From Haliclystus octoradiatus (lineage: Eukaryota > Cnidaria > Staurozoa > Stauromedusae > Haliclystidae), in contig OU744450.1 in NCBI GenBank assembly GCA_916610825.1, forward strand, positions 15,009,767-15,073,766: a DNA stretch of 64,000 bases, given 5' to 3'. The notes under the pieces were generated by a model. That model was not told the origin of the DNA and made no database searches. It was given only the letters and a program-made list of their open reading frames with translations. A program made the position numbers and the translations under genes. Positions 57,801 to 64,000 of the stretch are shown here, in pieces. Every line of letters begins with the position of its first letter. Within the stretch, counting starts at the first letter, position 1.

Positions 57801-60556
57801 GCATCTAGCAATGGTACCCCAAGGCGGTCGGTTAATGGCATCATAGCTTCGAATAGATCCTCTAAAAATCAGCAAAACATTTATTTATTGAATTAGCATC
57901 TTGATATTATAATTATTTTTAATGATAAAGCAGATGTAGGAAAAATCTGTCACAAGATTAGAGAATATTGATCACTACATAGAGGAGGTTAAATTCAATA
58001 GAAATAATGTTACAGTTTTAGCATTATGAAACAACCATTATACACTACCAACACCAAAACCATGAAGATGTCCTGAGAGTGTTTTGAAAACACTATGAAA
58101 ATGTAAAAAAGTGAAAACCACAATTTTTAAACCATGAAAACATCCATATTTACGATATTAAAATGTGAAAATGGCTTGAGAATGCCATTAAAACTTGATG
58201 AAATTTCAGAAATTTTTTTCATGGTTGGTGTTCGTATTGATAGACAAGCTGCAGCTCTATAGGGTGACCTTTTTAGACAGATTTTACTGTACATGCACAC
58301 ATGGTACGATAATTTACCAATATTCTTCTTCGTTTGATTAGCTCCAACAGTTCCCCGTCGACAGTGATTGGCAATTTCACTCTTTGTTATTCTTTCATCA
58401 ATCTTGAAAATATTAGCATAATATAAAAGTTGATTAGATTAATATAGTGTAACAGCAACTACTGGAAATACTATATTATATAATTGCAAACCTGTTTTGA
58501 AGATGGTTGAAATCCTTCTTTAATGAGCTGGTTTTTTTAAATTGCCCTCCTTAGCAGAGTAAGGTCACTCTCATCCCACTCAAAAATTGCTGCACTGAGC
58601 CCTCCCATGAACGTTGCAAACAAAGGGTGCCTCTCGGTAGTACAACAATGTCTGAAGCGTTGCATAAAATGGAATATGTCCAGTTAAATGACGGTATTCC
58701 AAGGCTCAAAGAGCTTTAGTGTGCTTGGTTTGCCATCACCTTGTACACAGCAATCTCTATCAACATATAGCATTGCTGGTGGCTCAACCTTTGCTTTCGC
58801 ATACCTGCAAGGATATATTAAAAAATATTATAACATTTCATTAGAAAATGATATTTAAATACCATATGCATTCAATCAATGTCTGACCTGTTAACTATTC
58901 CTTGTGCCATATTTTCCAGCCCCCTACCCTCTGTCACTGTCATTACCGACATCAGCACTTGGCCATACTCATTACCAACATTTGTACACCATTGAGCTGT
59001 GCTAGCAACACCACCTGCAAATTTTCCTACAATCTAAAAATATCAAAATATCATATCATTAAACTTCACACTGACTGAGGAGAATGGAACACAATATAAG
59101 CAGTTATACTCTTCCTAATTTTTGCCTTGCCTATCATATCCCATGTTATACAAACAGTGAAATTAACAAAATGTCTATGGAAACCAACATTGAATCTTCT
59201 CGATAAGAATTCTTTCTTTATAAGAATCCTAGGTTTTAAGAATGGATCTGTATGGATTTATTTTCAACCCTTATGCTGTCTTGTCAAGCTTTATTTACCT
59301 TTTTTGTTGAGTCAAGTTTTAAAACTTTTCCATGAACACTTGTGATTTGCGCTTTGAGTTCAGGAAGACGTCGCAAAACATCAAGTGCTAACACCCGAAG
59401 AATCCATTGATATGTTGGAGTCGGTAAATATGGAGGTGGCTGTGGAAAGTCACAGGGAATGAAACCACCAGCAATTCCATTTTTAAACGTTTCACAATCT
59501 GTTAAGTATGTGAAAACCCTTTTGAGATACGCCTGGTGATGCTGTTCCGCTATTGAATTAGCCAGGGCAGTTGGTGAATTCCCCAAAGTTCTGTTTCTCA
59601 AAATGGTGATGAGTCAGCTTTATGCGTCAGAATAACTGGGAACTGCTCTCTGATGCCCAGTGGTAGCTGATCGAGCATCACCTGGCTCCAGCCAAGGCGA
59701 GTAATTTTGCATGGTTTGCATTCTACATAATAAAATGGAAAATGACACTGAATTGGATTAAAAACGTTATATGCTATATATCAAAAGACTTTGCCCAGCC
59801 AGCCTACAATACTATACAATACAATAATACAAGATACAATAATTTGTGTAAACTTACCATAATACTCAGTGACCATGTGATAGTAACTATCAATATCCAA
59901 AACTTTTCGGATTGACCGATACGTCCCCTTTGAAGTGAATTGCTTTCCACAGGTGCACATGAACACCATGTTCCATCTCCTTCTTGGCATCCACACAAGA
60001 AGGCGATGTAGAAAGTATTGTTCCATCTGAAATTTGCGTAAATTTTATATGGATTCAATGTTCAGTTTGTAAAAGAAACAGCCATAAATCTGTTAAATAA
60101 TTGCTCAGCACTGTTTAACTTACCGATGGCGGAGATAGACCTGGTGGCATTGTCGATGGAGGGTAGTACCATAACGATGGCCTTGACTTAAGCTCACCAG
60201 ATTCATCATAAAGTTCATTCCCAATCCAATGAGCTTCAGCCTTTGAAATGGACTTTTTCCAGTTGGAAATAATTCTTTCGGATGGCTCCTACAAGATCAC
60301 AGAACAAACACATACAATCAGTACATAGAATGCTCAGACCTTCTGGTCTCTGAAAATAAGATTTATTGGTACCGTCAGATCTATTATAGTGGACGTGGTC
60401 ACTCTTGGCATGTCTAAGATAGTATGCTATATTGTTGCTGCGTAACTGTGATTACACAATGAAGCTTACTTTTGGAGAAAATGGTTTAGGCTTGGGTATA
60501 ACACTCAGCAGTGGACTTTTAGCGGCTGGTGGTTCAACAGGAGAGAGAGTTTCAAT
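54880..60556 (-). pseudogene. Multi-exon DUF6729-type gene, disrupted
   Basis: Exons read on the minus strand: 60470-60556, 60124-60288, 59858-60026, 59299-59722, 58888-59033, 58492-58804, 58318-58402, 57611-57860, 57300-57524, 57063-57223. Several smaller ones follow to about 55.3 kb and possibly 54.88 kb. Most junctions are GT-AG. Key blocks: WNMVFMCTCGKQF, KVLDIDSYYHMVTEYY, GWSQVMLDQLPLGIREQFPV, RNRTLGNSPTALANS, WCTNVGNEYGQVLMSVMT, YVDRDCC, LPVYRCSRGSSSLESFHLHL, MYLLEGLVRWNADR, ELIGVEYLFGQTGSP. This is the DUF6729 plus downstream architecture common in fish and marine invertebrates, function unknown and possibly transposon-derived. Damage: a small deletion with frameshift near 59610, and TAA stops in the 58492-58804 exon (after WNTVI and after LLRRAI). 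A LINE sits about 100 bp upstream. Confidence 0.75.
55601..55768 (-). repeat. Short interspersed palindromic repeat, copy D
   Basis: Diverged copy, inverted relative to 4108-4268. It lies within the DUF6729-type gene region. Confidence 0.45.
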
Positions 60557-60651
60557 CTGAAATATAAATTACACATAAAACATTACATTAATACATTCGA
60601 CAGCTTGGTATTTTCTAATGCAGTTATTGAAATGCTGAACTGAAGCACTGA

Positions 60652-63600
60652 AGCACTGAAGTATTCGAAATGCTTCAAAACGATATTCAAAACTTGCCGC
60701 TAGATAGCCATATCATCATCGGCGGTGATTTCAATGCCAGAATGGGAAAGCGAGTAGATTTTTTATGCGGCGATAATAACAAATACATTGATTTTCCTGA
60801 GGATTATAATTTTGATACTGTACAAAGTACACGCAATATTAAAGATAGCGTTGAAAATGCATACGGGGCTAGACTTCAAAATCTTTGCATAAATAATTCT
60901 GTACGAATATTGAATGGTAGATTAGAAGACCAAAATATCAGCGACTATACTTATGTTGGCGTTAACGGTTCTAGTACTCTAGATTATGTCCTTGCAAGTC
61001 AAAATTTATTAGATCAGCAAAACAAGCCTCTTGTCGCGCTGGAGGTAGATCGATCGGCTCTCATCTATTCAGACCACTGCGCTTTGCATCTTACCACAAG
61101 ATTTTCTGTAAAACAAAACATGCATTTGCAACAAAAAACAAGAACTATAAATAGGCCACGCAGACCTACATGGAATACAGCAAATCATGTTGATCTCAAT
61201 CATTTTTTGCAAACAGCTTCTGCAAGGTCTACACTTCAATCCCTTTTAAATCAGGATCTAACATCGGAAAGAACAGTTGACGATTATGTCTACCAATTAA
61301 ATAATTTGTATAACCCATCGCACAAAAATAATTTTGAATATTTAAAAACAAGCAAAAGTATAAAACAACAACCTCAGAAGAGGATAAGACCGAAACGAGA
61401 ATGGTTCTCAAAACCATGTATGGAATTGAAAAGACAGTTAAATAACACAATATATTTATTGAAAAGACGCCCAAAAGACCCTTTTCTAAGAGGTAGACTT
61501 TTTTCACTCAAAAAGCAATACAAAAAAGAAATTAAACGAACAAAAGTAATTTATAATAACTCGTTGATAAAACAACTACAAGAAACTGATCCGTCAAAAA
61601 GAGACACATATTGGGGAATCCTTCGTAAGATAACCGACAAGCAAGTCCTTACAAAATCTCAACCATTACCCCACATAGACAAGTTATTTGATCATTTTAA
61701 AACTCTCCACTCCACTAGTGACATTTCTAAAGATAACAATTGCAATACATCTCTGTCCGATGATACCGATACCCACCGTATATTCAAGCTAGACCAAGAA
61801 ATTACAGCAGATGAAATCGTTGAAAACATACAATCTCTCAAGACCAAGAAGTCCCCTGGTATTGATGGAGTCATAGCGGAAATGATACGCGCATCCTGTA
61901 GTACTCTTTTACCTATTTATTTTAAACTATTTAATGTAATACTTGATACAGGCTATTACCCAAAAGTTTGGAGGCAAGCATTAATCAAGCCACTTTTCAA
62001 GGGTGGCGACCCTTTAAATCCAGCAAATTATAGAGGAATTAGTTTGATTAGCATAATTGGCAAACTTTTCTGTTCGATTTTAAACAGGCGACTTTCCCTT
62101 TTCGTACAGGAACATAAAATAATATGTAAGCATCAAGCAGGATTTGTTCCAGGCAAACGCACGGCGGATCATTTGATTACACTCAAAACCATAATTAACA
62201 AATATACAGGTAAAAATAAACAATTATATGCATGCTTTATAGACTTAAAAAAGGCTTTTGATTCTGTATCACACAAACTTCTTCTGCAAAAACTATCTGC
62301 CCTTGACGTAGGCGAAAATTTTTTCGAAATTATTAAAAACTTGTATTCTGACCTGTCAGCTTCAATAATTTATGATTCAAAAATCACGGAAACATTTCCT
62401 GTCTCAATAGGGGTAAGACAAGGCTGCGTAATCAGTCCTCTTTTGTTCAATATTTATATTAATGACTTAGCTAAGAATCTCACATGCGAAAACACAGACC
62501 CGGTAACTTTATCAGACGAGAAGCTGAACGCATTGCTATACGCAGACGACGTTGTTATCTTCTCTAAAACAGCTGATGGACTTCAGAAATGTTTAGACAA
62601 GGCATACGACTTTTTTAAAATTTGGGAATTGGACGTCAATTTGAATAAATCAAAAGTTATCGTATTTCAAACAAAGCCTGTTCTTCCCTACTCTCGTCAA
62701 TTTCACCTTGGGGCTTCCACTGTTGAGTACACCGATATGTATAACTATCTAGGGTTTACATTCACTAGGGATTGTAAGCTTATTCATGGCGTTCGAGAAC
62801 TCTGTTTAAAAGCAGAGAAAGCATGGTTCTCGGCAACGAAAAACATGAGAAAATCGTCGAAAAACAAAATTCAACTTTATTTTACAATTTACAATATTTT
62901 TATAATGCCAATAGCTTTGTATGCGTCTGAAATTTGGGGAGAACTAATAACAAATGAAAACAACAATCCTCTTGAGAAGCTCCAATTACGAATAATGAAA
63001 AACATTTTAATGATAAGGAGAAAGTCTAGCAACTATGCCACAAGAATGGAGCTAGGTATATATCCTTTATCTATCCAAATTAAAATCAACATGATAAAAT
63101 TTATGCTTCGGCTCTTTTATACAAACCCTGAATCAATAGCGTCTAAGACGCTCGGCGAAATGATTTTACATTCCAACAAACGTTCATGGCTAAATAGAAT
63201 AAATGACTATTTATCAAAATTAGGACTATCAATTAAGCAATTAACATCAAAAGATATTTCACATAAGAGCACTCAAAAGCATCTGATGAATTTGATAAAA
63301 ATTGCGCTAGAAAATAGATATGTCCAGAGATTTTCAAACCACCAGATTGTTGAAGTAGAAAAAGATAATTTTGCTGACAGAATCGGTAGGAAATTTGAAT
63401 TTCAATCTTACCTCTTTTTAACAAATACTGGGCGAAGAAATGCCATTACAAAATTAAGAACTAGCTCACACACACTAAGAATACAAACTGGACGATACAA
63501 CCAGGAGCCTAGACATATTAGAACATGCAGATTCTGCAACAACGGCAATATAGAGGACGAAGCTCATCTTCTCTTTTTCTGTGCGATCAACGCTACCCTC

Positions 63601-63987
63601 CGTAAGGAGTTTTATTGTAAAATGGGGAAGATATGTTCAGGTTTTGCCTTGAAACCAATGAAAGAAAAATTGGTCACTCTTTTCTCAAATCCTCCTCTAT
63701 GTATTAGCTATCTCCTTGGTAGCTTTCTTCTTTCTTCCTTCAAGACACGTAAAACATTATACGACAGTCTTATCTCCATTAGTAAAACGTAATTCTGTAA
63801 TAGCTTCGATAAGTAATCAAGTCACAATTTTATAGACATGTGACATTATATGATACAGTATGTAAATAATCATAATGACAATGATATAATTATAGAAAAT
63901 GATGACTATGATACAATGTATAATAATTGCTATACACCTTGTACTTTTGGTATACTGGCAAATAAATGTAACAACAACAACAACAAC
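60652..63987 (+). mobile_element. LINE with open ORF2, 5'-truncated, (AAC)n tail
   Basis: The element begins abruptly near 60652, inside the endonuclease domain. It continues through a long ORF and a 190-bp 3' UTR, and ends with AATAAATGT followed by about five AAC units (63970-63987). A simple-repeat tail with 5' truncation is the usual outcome of target-primed reverse transcription. It lies upstream of the DUF6729-type pseudogene, in the opposite direction. Confidence 0.85.
60670..63792 (+). CDS. LINE ORF2: endonuclease (partial), reverse transcriptase, zinc knuckle; 1,040 residues
   Basis: Residues 1-150 are the C-terminal half of an apurinic-type endonuclease (IIIGGDFNARMGKR, TLDYVLAS, SDHCAL). 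The reverse transcriptase spans about 380-680: LKTKKSPGIDGVIAEM, NYRGISLISIIGK, FIDLKKAFDSVSH, GVRQGCVISPLLFNIYIN and the catalytic YADDVVIF near residue 624. Near residue 950 a C-terminal cluster CRFCNNGNIEDEAHLLFFC fits a CCHC knuckle seen in several LINE clades. The frame is open to the TAA stop. The N-terminal endonuclease residues are lost by 5' truncation, so it could not mobilise itself although the RT looks intact. The methionine at 60670 is the first in frame, not necessarily a real start. Confidence 0.88.
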   Translation: MLQNDIQNLPLDSHIIIGGDFNARMGKRVDFLCGDNNKYIDFPEDYNFDTVQSTRNIKDSVENAYGARLQNLCINNSVRILNGRLEDQNISDYTYVGVNGSSTLDYVLASQNLLDQQNKPLVALEVDRSALIYSDHCALHLTTRFSVKQNMHLQQKTRTINRPRRPTWNTANHVDLNHFLQTASARSTLQSLLNQDLTSERTVDDYVYQLNNLYNPSHKNNFEYLKTSKSIKQQPQKRIRPKREWFSKPCMELKRQLNNTIYLLKRRPKDPFLRGRLFSLKKQYKKEIKRTKVIYNNSLIKQLQETDPSKRDTYWGILRKITDKQVLTKSQPLPHIDKLFDHFKTLHSTSDISKDNNCNTSLSDDTDTHRIFKLDQEITADEIVENIQSLKTKKSPGIDGVIAEMIRASCSTLLPIYFKLFNVILDTGYYPKVWRQALIKPLFKGGDPLNPANYRGISLISIIGKLFCSILNRRLSLFVQEHKIICKHQAGFVPGKRTADHLITLKTIINKYTGKNKQLYACFIDLKKAFDSVSHKLLLQKLSALDVGENFFEIIKNLYSDLSASIIYDSKITETFPVSIGVRQGCVISPLLFNIYINDLAKNLTCENTDPVTLSDEKLNALLYADDVVIFSKTADGLQKCLDKAYDFFKIWELDVNLNKSKVIVFQTKPVLPYSRQFHLGASTVEYTDMYNYLGFTFTRDCKLIHGVRELCLKAEKAWFSATKNMRKSSKNKIQLYFTIYNIFIMPIALYASEIWGELITNENNNPLEKLQLRIMKNILMIRRKSSNYATRMELGIYPLSIQIKINMIKFMLRLFYTNPESIASKTLGEMILHSNKRSWLNRINDYLSKLGLSIKQLTSKDISHKSTQKHLMNLIKIALENRYVQRFSNHQIVEVEKDNFADRIGRKFEFQSYLFLTNTGRRNAITKLRTSSHTLRIQTGRYNQEPRHIRTCRFCNNGNIEDEAHLLFFCAINATLRKEFYCKMGKICSGFALKPMKEKLVTLFSNPPLCISYLLGSFLLSSFKTRKTLYDSLISISKT

Positions 63988-64000
63988 TCATATGTCTAAC

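Overview
This window is animal nuclear DNA. It is AT-rich, has spliced genes with short exons and long introns, and is packed with metazoan transposons. The recurring word TAGGCCTA and the repertoire (Penelope-like, BEL/Pao, CR1-like LINEs, hAT, THAP/P-like, DUF6729-type) suggest a marine invertebrate, perhaps an echinoderm or other non-vertebrate deuterostome. That placement is a guess; the metazoan origin is not.

Two host genes could be reconstructed from exon-level similarity plus splice sites. TIMM22 (inner-membrane carrier translocase subunit) runs on the minus strand from 19524 to 2584, with three exons seen and its last exon not found. A GLT1D1-type glycosyltransferase runs on the plus strand from 20806 to 50949. 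Its 13 coding exons join without a phase error into a 360-residue protein. The two start codons face away from each other across about 1.28 kb (19525-20805), which looks like a shared divergent promoter region.

Layout. 1-2.1 kb: two head-to-head Penelope-like copies and a possible MITE. 2.6-19.5 kb: TIMM22, whose first intron holds a decayed THAP/P-like transposon with a LINE inside it, a LINE with active-site deletions, and a complete 4,009-bp hAT element. 20.8-50.9 kb: GLT1D1, whose introns hold Penelope-like elements, a hammerhead-like palindrome, tRNA-derived SINE copies, several LINE, hAT and P-like relics, and a complete 7,070-bp BEL/Pao retrotransposon in the last intron. 51.5-54.3 kb: a Gypsy relic carrying a SINE with its target duplication. 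54.7 kb: a microsatellite. 54.9-60.6 kb: a multi-exon DUF6729-type gene on the minus strand, broken by stops and a frameshift. 60.65-64.0 kb: a LINE with a 1,040-codon open ORF and an (AAC)n tail.

How it fits together. The host genes look intact although more than half of the window is mobile DNA. The youngest arrivals are the BEL element (LTRs identical except for one difference noticed) and the hAT element (perfect 8-bp duplication, open transposase). Both landed in introns. I did not find a new multi-gene system. The most unusual signals are RNA-like hairpins of hammerhead type in the Penelope terminal repeats and in a nearby palindrome.
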